Origin: Symbiotaphrina buchneri
Lineage: Eukaryota; Ascomycota; Symbiotaphrinales; Symbiotaphrinaceae
Length of the DNA: 64,000 nt
NCBI GenBank assembly: GCA_001599915.1
Contig: BCIG01000016.1
Coordinates: forward strand, 434,001-498,000
Reading direction: 5' to 3'
Below the pieces are notes generated by a model, which searched no databases, was not told the origin of the DNA, and worked only from the letters and a program-made list of their open reading frames with translations. How positions within the stretch are numbered: position 1 is the stretch's first letter; the number at the start of each line of letters is the position of its first letter. Positions 11,410-23,006 of the stretch are shown one piece after another. A program made the position numbers and the translations under genes.

Positions 11410-12878
<1,469 letters not shown>

Positions 12879-13901
12879 GGTAGAAACTGTCGATGAGTGC
12901 GAATTAGTACAGTGCGTGATAGTGTGCAAGGACCTGGCACTCTGCGGTTACCGTGTTCGGTTTCCATGGGGTGCAATGCTTGGTGAATCTGGATACGAGA
13001 GACCCTCGGCATGAGATTGCGAGACGGTTATACGGGAACACATAGGAGGCGCGGGTAATAGGGTGTGAAGTAGGATATAGAGTAAGGAAACTCGGAAAGG
13101 ATGAGATGAGATGCTAATCTTACAGCTCGAATTCATGATGTAGTCTCCCGCCTCGAAGGAATTGCAACGGGGTCTTTGCTTCTACTTCTGGAGCTGAACA
13201 AGCTCGGTGCAACAGGCAGGTACGACGGACGACAGCCTGACCAGCAGGTTAGAGGATTCGCCTAGGCACGCATTGAATGGGGCACCTACTTGGAAGCAAT
13301 GGCCGAGTGCAGGACAGCAGAGAAAGGGGAAGAATTGTCTATCTGGGCTCTGGAAAGAGACGATAATCAAGGTAAGGAGAGGACTTCGTGTTGGTGGTTT
13401 TAGCTGACTTGTCTTCCCACTTGCACGGCGACTTGCGCGACCCCGCGAGGCTGTGTAGGGACCTGTAGGTACCTTAGGGTGTATTCGTATCAGCTACGAG
13501 CAGGGTCTAAGATCACTTTACCTTACAGATACGACTAAGGTAAGGTACCTACTTACTGCCTTATTAACATACAGTTGGGCGGAGGTCACTTATCATAGCC
13601 CTACTTTAACTGCGCCGGGTACCGACTGCTACGTAAACTAGCGTCGTGCGATTCAGTTAAAGGCAGCCAGCCAGCCCGTGTGCGGTGTGCCAGACAGCTG
13701 TCAACCCGGTGATAAGACGGGTAACAAGTCCTTCGTCCAATCATCATCACGGCTTCGTTTCTATTGGACCCTGATGCCCCCGAATCGAAGCACACACAAC
13801 TTCCCGGATCGCCGCTCCTCTCCCTGATCGTGCGCCCCGAGTAACTGGACTGCTGTACCCTCAGTCCGCACGAAGATAACCATATTTGTCTCGGATCAAG
13901 C
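12879..13901. other. Divergent promoter region, cmkA / UBE2W
   Basis: 1.0 kb between two start codons facing apart. A TACC-word cluster lies at 13460-13560. The minus-strand part just upstream of the kinase has C/T-rich stretches and may contain a 5' leader intron. No separate gene was recognised. Confidence 0.5.
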
Positions 13902-14556
13902 ATGTTTGCCGCAAAACGCTTGAACAAGGTACGGACAGACCCAGGAGCCCCGCAACGTCCTGGATGAGCACCGCAGTATTGACCATGGCTGGCTGCAATT
14001 TTAGGAATTGGCAAAGGTAAAGAATGACCCCCCTTCTGGCCGCAGCAGGGAGAAAGCTGACCCGTACTGACCATAGATCCATGAGCGCCTGCCGCCTGGC
14101 ATAAGCGTCGTGTCCGCTGATAACCTGAGAGAGTGGCAGATGGACATCCAGGTGCTGGATGACAACCCTCTATATCGGAACGAGACCTATCGCTTGAACT
14201 TCAAGTTCAGCGACAATTACCCTATCGGTCTGTAATCCGCGAGAGGAACGGCTGCCCCACTCTTAGACTGATCATCGTCATTCGCAGAGGCACCAGAGGT
14301 CACGTTCGTCAAGACCGCCGATCGGCCCATCCCAATACACCCTCACATCTACTCCAATGGCATCATATGTCTCGATCTACTCGGCAGCCAGGGATGGAGT
14401 CCTGTACAAAATGTCGAGAGCGTCTGCATGAGCATTCAAAGCATGCTAACTGGAAACACCAAGAATGAGCGCCCGCCAGGGGACGAGGACTTTGTCAGGC
14501 GCAACACACAGCGCCCTCGAGACATCAACTTCCTCTACCACGACAATAATGTTTAG
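13902..14556 (+). CDS. Ubiquitin-conjugating enzyme, UBE2W/Ubc16-type, 152 aa
   Basis: Four exons, 13902-13928, 14005-14016 (only 12 nt, coding ELAK), 14077-14227 and 14288-14556, close in frame. The UBC fold is complete: N-terminal helix FAAKRLNKELAKI, the HPHIYSNGIICLDLL active-site block with catalytic Cys91, and SVCMSIQSML. The unusual C-terminus ends in FLYHDNNV, like the WYHDD tail of human UBE2W, which attaches ubiquitin to flexible protein N-termini. S. pombe Ubc16 is the likely relative. The tiny second exon is supported because only it restores the helix and the frame. Confidence 0.93.
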
Positions 14557-15521
14557 ATCATCGGGTTTTATGGGACACGGAAGCTGGAGTTGACTCATTT
14601 GGTATTGAGCATCGGTAGGTCGAATATGGCGTCTATACCTGGAAACTATGGCATCCCAATCGGAGTACTGGTCCATTTGCGGGCATTTCTGGACTGCGCC
14701 CTTCTTTCTCGTCTGACTGCAAAGAGTTAAAGCAATAAAAGGGGATCTATAAGAATACTGAGCATCCATCTTGGTTGTAACAGACTCCTTCCCCCCTCTA
14801 TTCCGCCACAAAAGCAGAACACCATTTCGATCTTTCACATGCCTTGTTTCGGCTAGAGCTTCGCTACCGTCAGATTGTGAATGGCATGAACACCCGGGTG
14901 AACCACTTTATGCTCCTGAAATCAGCTCGCAAGCATTTGAATTTCGGCCATAAGTGCTTCAGCGCCAACCAGAATGTGCGCAAACTATGTCTTAATTGCT
15001 TTGGGGCAGAGTTTGGCCCCTGTCATGGTCTGCAAGTTCCGGTAAGAATGCTATCAGCAAACCAGTCGATGGAATAAAATCATTTCCGGAAGCGTGTGAC
15101 TCCAATGTTCAGCCCCTAAGAATGAGACTTGGTGGTACCCAGTAACACAGACCCATGATGCACAATACTGTTACATGTTCATCACCCAGTAAGAGATCCA
15201 ACAGTACTGATCGGTAAGAAGTAGTCGATATAACAGGTGGACTGGATGCTCGATTCCATCCCCGGCTTATCCACTATAGAATTAGTCTAGCGTGAATCGT
15301 GCATGCTTCAGAGGACAGTGCTGAACGAAACGGCGGCAAACTGCCGAGAGACCAGTGTTCTTCCTTTGGCTTGAAATAAGTCGGCGCCTCGTCGTTGTGC
15401 CTATAGCGTGTTGGACCTCGCCTATCGTAACGTTCTCGAAATTTCCAGATAGTCTCCCTGAAATGCATGCAGATGACCGACCACCAGGCACACTACATGA
15501 CAGTGAAGACGCCATGCAAAG
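14557..15521. other. Intergenic between convergent genes
   Basis: 0.97 kb between the 3' ends of the E2 and VPS33 genes. A plus-strand ORF at 14844-15077 contains a few Cys and His residues but no recognisable domain or splice support. I call nothing here. Confidence 0.45.
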
Positions 15522-17958
15522 CTAAGAAAAGTCTTCTTTTACGATGGCTGAAGCCATCATCTTGTTCCCACTCAATATGGATGTGGTACATATGATAATC
15601 TGCCGTTGCGCTGTTCATCGCTCTCGAATTAGTACCCTCATAGATTTCGGTAATATCATCGACTTCCCCTGCTTACCATCTTGTTTGGCTATGAACCTCA
15701 GTGCTGCAATTTCAGCAAAGCTGACTCCTCCTAAGAAGAATACAACGATCGTTCTGTGTCTGTTCTGACCGTCGAGGATCTGGCGTGCTTTGACAGCTTT
15801 GTCTTCGCCCCTTTGTACTTCATCGAAAGTTCTACCACTGGCATTCTTAACCGCGTCCTCGAAGCCTTTCCAGCCCTGGGAACCGCTGCCTATCCCAGCT
15901 GCGGCAAGAGCGTCATTGCCTTTAGTAAAAGAAAGAAGATATTGTTTTTGGATGATACACTGTATCAACCGAATACTTAGAGGAGCGTATCCGCTGTAGA
16001 CATAAGCAATGTCGTTTGGATCTTGTTCATTGACCTCATCCACAATGAGCCGCAGGACCTTTCTAAGGTAGTTATAGTTGGTCTTTGCTCCACTTGTGCC
16101 ACCGGTAGACCCACCGATCAGGAGTGCACCAGTGGAACTCCGAGGCTGGAGTAACTGAAGCTTCTCTAGGGCATCCAGCGTGAGGACATGCTGGAAACCA
16201 TAAGCGTTAAGTATTAGTTTCTTGAAGTGGTCTAGGTCTTTGGGCCGTAGTCCACCGGAAATGCATGATTCAAGACAAAGAAGGCGGAGGACAGTGGCGA
16301 GTGGCACATTACGGGCGATGAGCTCCTCAATATTATCATGCTGATATGATGGGTCCGCACCGGCAGCAAGATTTTGTTGCACTTCGAGGATGCGGCTAAA
16401 GACATCAGACCTGGTATGTTTCATTATCTCTTCTGCCAAGCCCGTGTGAATCTTCAGACTCTGTTGCTCAGCCTGATAACTCGGCAGTTTATTGACAAAC
16501 TCTCGGAGTTCTGAGGTGGTTTTCGCAGTGTGTCTAGTATCATAATCGCTTTCAAGTCGACGCGCGACTTTGTTCAGAAGAGTGCCTACAATGGCAAAGT
16601 TCGCATCTCGGAGTTGCTCATAGAGCCTGTCCGTGGAATCAAGCTGAATCTTCCGCTTCTTTCCCTGCTGAGATGAAGTAGGGCCGGGATCTTTGGAAGA
16701 CGAGCTGTGGGGAGGAGCGGCGGGAACCGGAGCGCCTACTATAGACGTATCGATGTCGGTCGAGTTATTTTGGATCCCAAAGACTTCATCGATAAGACCT
16801 TCGTAGGTCAACTGTGTTAGCAGCACAGTCGCAAAGTCGACTTCTCTATCAATCACGATCAAGCTCTCGATTGAGCTGCTTGGAGTGAGCCCATAAGCGG
16901 GGCCCGAATCTATGCTAGCGTCCTCCCCTGCGTCGACCTCAGCTCGCATGCGAAGAAGGAGGTCTACTAGACGTCGTGCATTGTCACCCTTGCCGGTGAT
17001 ATGTGGAAAGAGCCCATTGCGCATCTGGAGTAACATGAGAGCCTTCGCGGAGAGGAAGACAGGGGTGGGGTCTTTATGCTAGCAGTCCCGGACGTCAGCA
17101 GGAACATCCAGAGGAAGTCGTCGTCAGCCCATATACGAACCAAATACAAGTCGCTGAAAGACCCCTCAAGCTCTAGCGACCAGAGATCCTTCTCCAATGG
17201 TACGAAGTATAGCGGAAATTCGGCTATATTGACGTCGCCAAGGACACCTTCCTCCTCAAGGACCTTGTCACATACCAGTGTACGTCGCGGTACCCAGAAG
17301 ATTGAAAACTCGTGTTTGGTGTCTCCTGCACGCTGAAGCTTCTTGATCTGATCTATCAACTAGATGTCAGCATGTAATGATGGCGCCGAGCCCATGGTGC
17401 ACAGGCTTGACACTATAGATCATGCGAGTTTATGAAGGTATTACTGTAGGGATCAAGACTGATTAGGTAGAGTTGAGAAGAGTCTACATAATTTACTTTA
17501 AGATCCCAGGTGCACAGAAACATGCGGCTGCACACAATGGCTAAAATGCAATGAAGACGACTTGCAGACAAAACACAACAAAAGGACTGGAGCAGCTTAG
17601 AATACAAGAGTGAAGAAGGCAACATACCGGCGATGGCATGTGCCTGCTTTCCCTTCTCGCCTCTTGCGATGAAGACGACGTTTTTCTGGCTGGAGTCGAC
17701 ATTGCTGTTCTCAAGAAGAAACAGCTTGTCTACTCCGTACTCTTGTAATGTAGTGAACTTTACAACGACACCCAGAGGCCCTGCTAGGGATTGCTCAAGT
17801 ACAAGGTTCTTCTTGCCGCGGACCTAAAAGATTGCGTAAGCATATTCCGTATCGAGCGTGCCAGCTTCATCCTTACTCACGCCTTCCAAAAGATCCAGGA
17901 TGTCTCTGCGCGCCTTGTCCCGGACATGATCGGCGTCGAGGCCCGGCATAGGAGCCAT
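15522..17958 (-). CDS. vps33: Vps33, Sec1/Munc18-type vacuolar sorting protein, 658 aa
   Basis: Five exons on the minus strand, 17958-17881, 17823-17628, 17352-17141, 17078-15677 and 15610-15522, close in frame. Sec1-family blocks are seen in order: LVLEQSLAGPLGVVVKFTTL, FSIFWVPRRTLVCDKVLEE, FPLYFVPLEKDLWSLEL, the central SSIESLIVIDREVDFATVLL and TQLTYEGLIDEVFGI, and the C-terminal TIVVFFLGGVSFAEIAALRF. The last exon restores IIICTTSILSGNKMM, the expected end of fungal Vps33. Vps33 is the SM subunit of HOPS and CORVET and drives SNARE assembly at vacuole and endosome. Intron 2 (17353-17627, 275 bp) is four to five times longer than its neighbours. Confidence 0.94.
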
Positions 17959-18377
17959 CGGAAGCCGTCATCCGTGGAGAACACGCAAAGGGAATGAAGT
18001 GTGGAAGACCGCAAGATTCACCCCCAGAGCACTCTGGCCAGCACGTTATATCGTAGGGAGGAGGGGTGGTGGTATTTGTACTCAAGTTCAGGTTGGCGTA
18101 GTGGGAGCTTTGGGATCGACTTAAAGGTACGGTACCTTTACTCAGGCTACCTACCTTACCTAGGTAAGGTACCTACCTTAGGTAAGGTAAGGTAGCTTTC
18201 GGACCGTCTTATCCTCCGTTCAAAGCCCGCTAACCTCTTACAGAAAACTTGGATGGCAAGAAAGAGTCATCTCCGACGCCGAATCGCATGTGCGAATGAT
18301 GATACTGTGACTCTTCGAACAATAAAATCTTGCTTCCTCCCCAGACTGACCGCAGAGACTGCGTGCACGCTCATTGT
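17959..18377. promoter_or_regulatory. Divergent VPS33 / histidyl-tRNA synthetase promoter
   Basis: Only 419 bp separate the two start codons. The densest TACC-word run in the window, 18124-18196, lies inside: alternating GGTACC, TACCTTACC and GGTAAGG words that form overlapping palindromes. No TATA-like box stands out. Confidence 0.5.
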
Positions 18378-20322
18378 ATGCGTACGCTGCTGGCTTTCAT
18401 ACGCCCGCCGAGAGTGATCCTCAGCCGTGCGACTTGTGCCCAGCTCCATCACAATCGCAGCATCCATTCGCCTCTTATTTCTCCCGAACTTCCCTTCCGG
18501 CTCCAAGAGGTCGCAGACATGGGGAAGGAGAAAGTTCAATTCCAATTGAAGACCCCGAAGGGCACCAAGGATTGTATGTAATGGTCCACGTTGTATCCTT
18601 ATGGCAGCTTATTGAGCTCTCCTGCAGGGGAAGGAAAGGATATGGTCATACGAGACCGGATCTTTTCCACCATTACCGATGTCTTCAAGCGTCATGGTGC
18701 CGTCACAATTGACACGTATGGACAAGGACTGCCGCTTTCTGAACCCTACACTGTAGCTGACTTTCTGAAGGCCTGTGTTTGAACTGCGCGAGATACTTGC
18801 TGGCAAATACGGGGAAGACTCTAAGCTCATCTATGATCTTCAGGACCAGGGTGGTGAGCTATGCTCTCTCCGCTATGACCTGACGGTCCCATTCGCTCGT
18901 TGGCTAGCTATGAATCCATCGATACAAAACATCAAACGCTATCACATAGCAAAGGTGTACCGCCGAGATCAACCTGCCATGACCAAAGGCCGTATGCGAG
19001 AATTCTATCAGTGCGATTTCGACATTGCCGGTACATATGATCCGATGTTGCCTGATGCCGAAGTCCTGCGCATAGCTACGGAAGTTTTTGAAGGCCTCGG
19101 ATGGAAAGGCAAGTACACGATCAAGCTCAATCATCGCAAGATTCTCGATGGCATATTCGAAGTCTGTGGGGTACCACAGGACAAGCTTCGAGCCATAAGC
19201 AGTGCCGTTGACAAGCTTGACAAGGTTCGTTTGCTCATCTATTTGTGAAATGTCAACAGTGCATTTGGTTAACTTTTGGCAGTCGCCTTGGGAAGAAGTA
19301 AGGCGGGAGATGACTGAGGACAAAGGGCTTGACCCATCAGTTGCTGACAAAATTGGCGAATATGTGGTGCTCAAAGGATCACGCGACCTGCTTGAACAGC
19401 TCAAGGCGGATACTACACTCGTGGCAAATGAATCAGCGCGGAAAGGTCTAGAGGAGATGGAGTTACTATTGGGCTATCTCGAGTCATTCGGCGTGCTGGA
19501 AAAGATATCTTTCGACTTGAGCCTAGCAAGAGGCCTCGACTACTACACAGGCGTCATCTATGAGGTGGTCACCGAAGGTTCCGCCCCATCAGACAATGAA
19601 GCAAAGATAGCACAAAAGGCTGCTAAAAAGTCCAAATCTCAAGACCCTGATGAAGATCGCTCGTCAGATCCTTCAGTGGGAGTTGGTAGTGTAGCTGCTG
19701 GTGGGCGCTACGACGAACTTGTTGGTATGTTCTCTCCAAAAGCGAAGATACCTTGCGTGGGTATATCCTTCGGCGTCGATAGGATATTCTCGATTATAAA
19801 GGCAAGAATGGAGAAAGAGAAGGGCTCAGTGGCTGTACGCAGCAACGAGGTCGACGTATATGTCATGGCTTTCGGAGGTGGTAAGTCTTTCACTGGAATG
19901 CTGAGAGAGCGAATGGAAATTGCTCGGATACTTTGGGATGCCGGTATCAAGGTCAGACAGCCTCCCTCAGCCATGTATGTCAACACTGACACATCTAGGC
20001 CGAATTCGCATATAAACAAAAACCAAAGCTCCCAGCCCAATTTAAGCTTGCAGAAGCTGGTGGTGTATCCTTTGCGGTAATTCTAGGTGAGGATGAACAG
20101 GCACAAGGCAAGGTTAGAATCAAAGAAATGGGCTTGCCTGAGGGCCACCCGGAAAAGGACGGGGTGCTAGTGGACATCCGGGACCTGGTACAGCAGGTCA
20201 GGGCTCGGCTGGAAACAAAAACCCAGCGTGGCGAACTTGGGGAGTTGCTCCAAGCCACAAACGGCTTGAGCGTGACTGGACAGGTACCAGCAGAAACCGC
20301 AAGAGCCAACGATGATATTTAG
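18378..20322 (+). CDS. hts1: Histidyl-tRNA synthetase, mitochondrial and cytosolic forms, 576 / 529 aa
   Basis: Exons 18378-18573, 18628-18715, 18771-19224, 19283-19951 and 19999-20322 close in frame. Class II motifs: motif 1 region with [17 protein letters not shown], motif 2 [20 protein letters not shown], the histidine-specific [10 protein letters not shown], motif 3 [10 protein letters not shown], and the C-terminal anticodon domain ([11 protein letters not shown]). The first ATG (18378) gives a leader [18 protein letters not shown], rich in Arg and Ser without acids, a typical mitochondrial presequence. A second in-frame ATG (18519, [18 protein letters not shown]) begins where the cytosolic enzyme should. 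Yeast HTS1 makes both enzymes this way. An acidic Lys-rich insertion follows GSAPSDNE. Confidence 0.95.
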
Positions 20323-20513
20323 CAATTCGAAAGGATGCACTTTGGGTCGTCCGGAGGACAGACATCAGCAGCAAATTCCTGCTCGACACCATCAATGCGC
20401 CTGCTCAACTGTAAGATCTGATGGTCAGACGTTCACCACATGAAAAACTTCCAACTTGGCTCTATCATCTGTTACGTCAAGCAATATTTGATCCTCCCGA
20501 TGGAGTATTAGGA

Positions 20514-22203
20514 TTAACGACTACCCGCAGCTCTTTCCATGAAGAAAGTCTTCACAGGGGCAACTGCATTGATGGCAGATAAACCCAGTGATCTAAGGGC
20601 TACTACAGGTTCCCACTCTGCACTGTACAGCTTGTGGAGCTTGTCCACAACGCCGAGCAGGATATGATTAGCGGCGTATCGCTCAGCGCAATAGCCTTCT
20701 AGAGATAGTTGAGACCCTGATAATTATTAGCATGACTAACGGAAAGTCAATGTACAATGTTAGTTTACCTATATCTTGGCCATGTCGGACCGCAAAGTCG
20801 ATTGCCCGGGCCAGGCTTTCGACGTCGCCCTGGCCTTGGTTGAGACCCTGACCAGCCAGGGGATGGACGGTATGAGCGGCATCCCTGAATGCACATGGGT
20901 TAGCCATACCAAGATCACATTGCGGCGCCAATAGGAAGGCGCCTACCCGACTAATGCCACCCTCTCCCCACAATACGTGTCTGCGTGTCTCATTCGTAGC
21001 GGAAAGCCAGCCACAGTTCCTTCCTGCACGTCAACGACTGGGTCCGGGACCAGGTTGGGATCATATGCTGTATGTTGCTCCCTCCAGGCCAGCTCCTCGG
21101 CTTGGCCCTCCGACTGGGTGTGCATGAAAGCAAGATCCACCGTTGATAAACGGAAGGCCGCATTCACCATTGCAACAAAGTCATTGCGAGATAGTGATCT
21201 CATCAACGCTGCGTGAGAAGGTGATGTCGACCATACAAGAGATGCAAAATTCCCAGGTAGAGGTAACAGTGCTACAGGGCCCGTGGGTAGGAATCTTTGA
21301 TAGGCGACCTTTTGCTGAGGATCCGTCCGATGAGTTGGGTCAAGGCGGAGAGTAGCAACGAGGCCATATCGATCATAGTCCCAGCCTTTACTGTCAATTC
21401 CTGCAAAAGTTCTTACAGGGCTGTTCGCTCCATCTGCCCCCACCAGCAACCGCGCTGCTAGCTTCTTTCCGTCAGAGAGTGTCACAACAGGCCAGGAGCT
21501 TAGTTTCAGATTATCTGTGTCTTCGCCAAAGTCTATGCTTTCAACCTTGGTGTTGTCCAGTATGGAATGCTGGCCCAGCTCGTCCAACCGGTGCAGAAGC
21601 CCGCGAGAAAGATTGAGATTCTCCGTCATGTGGGCAATTATGTGCTCTTCAATTGAATTTGGAGGTGGGACATTCCTCGTTCCCCAATCGAATGAGATCT
21701 GGGCCCCGGAGACACCGTCCCAAACTTGCATCTTCCCATATCCTTGAACCCGACTCAGGTCCACATGCCGCCATGCGCCAATATCTGAAAGGCACGTGAT
21801 CAGCGACGGCCCAGGTTGATGCAGATATACCCCATTTACCAGTTAAAAATCGCAGTGAAGCCGGTGTCAGCGAACTAACACGATTAGAGAAAGAGTTCGA
21901 ATTTGACTGCCACTGTCTAGTCCGGCTTAAATCCTGGCTCTCGATGAGGCATGCTTTCAATTTCTGCGTAACCGGGGAAGCCGCTGCGCACCGTCAGCGT
22001 CCGTCGACTCAAATCAGGATAATTATTGTACCTAGAGCAGTCAACAAGCTCAATCCAGCTGGGCCTCCACCAATACAGACCACATCATAGACCTCCGGGC
22101 CCTGTGCTATCGTGCTTGCCCGTCGTACATGAGCTCTGACCAGGGCGCTAGCGCACGACCTGGCCGTAGAGATGCCTGGGAACTTCAAGTGGCCGGGAGT
22201 CAT
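20514..22203 (-). CDS. coq6: Coq6, ubiquinone biosynthesis flavin monooxygenase, 490 aa
   Basis: Five exons on the minus strand, 22203-22032, 21983-21840, 21784-20947, 20884-20769 and 20716-20514, close in frame. The N-terminal 35 residues are Arg/Ser/Ala-rich, a mitochondrial presequence. FAD motif YDVVCIGGGPAGLSLL starts at about residue 39. LVGADGANSPVR is the middle FAD/NADPH motif, and VGDAAHTVHPLAGQGLNQG (about 384) is the second FAD-ribityl motif. Coq6 hydroxylates the ring at C5 in coenzyme Q synthesis in the inner mitochondrial membrane, with ferredoxin as electron donor. ATG 22203 is the first in-frame ATG; the open frame continues upstream only to a TTG. It is convergent with the HisRS gene, leaving 191 bp between stops. 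Confidence 0.94.
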
Positions 22204-23006
22204 ATCCAGCTCCCTGTATGTGCAGCTGTGAACGGCATTCGTACCATGCCAATAGCTCCCCCGAGAATCCAAAAGCCCCGCAGGCAGTGCTGTGCCTTGG
22301 TGACTATTGTGTAGGATTGTTCAGTTCCCATGGGCTGTTACATTAACCAGTTGAAGGCGATCCTGTCGTGCTAGTCGCGCGGCAGGCGCTTGCCAAGCGC
22401 TAATTTATTCCAGTGGTTGAAGCAGGACGAGAACTCCTCGACTGGCGATCCAGAGATGGAGCGATTTGACGAGCGTGCATCTGTGACCTAGTACTACAGG
22501 AAATATCTAGGACATCTGGCTCTTGTCCGGTCATTTGTATGGTTTAGCTGTGCGGAATTGCTCCTAGCTCCCAGCGAGCAAGCAAGAGTGATCAGGCCTG
22601 AAGAGAATCCTGGTCACGTGTATCGCCGCTTCCATCCAGGGGACTTCTTGAGGTGCGAATCTCCTTGGGAAGCCAATTGACCAGGAGGAAAGTGGCGGAC
22701 TACTTCATCCATTGTATTTCTCGACACGATACATAATCCAGCGGGTCACTGGGAAGCACCGTAGTGGAAGATAACAACCCTGACTCGCCTGCCGGATCCT
22801 GCATAGTCGGCCGCACATATACTTTTCTTCAATGGGTACTGTAACTGGATGTATTATACTTTATGGTGATGTTGCTAATCGTGACGCAGCTATCTCAAGC
22901 CTTTGACCCTTACTTTCGTTTGGCGGAGTACGGCGATGTCCCGGCGAGGTCTACTTTCCGTACGAGGCTAGATATACACGGCTAGCCAGCACAGTCATTG
23001 TGCTCA
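22204..23006. other. Divergent promoter region, COQ6 / LSD1-type gene
   Basis: 0.8 kb without recognisable gene, and nearly free of the TACC words common in other gaps. C/T-rich tracts near 22880-22925 fit a leader for the demethylase gene. Confidence 0.45.

Noticed and set aside
13601-14074. 157-codon minus-strand ORF
   Set aside because: It runs antisense over the first exons and introns of the UBE2W-type gene and has no family features.
14844-15077. ORF with Cys/His residues suggesting a zinc finger
   Set aside because: The Cys and His spacing fits no known finger and no exon joins to it.
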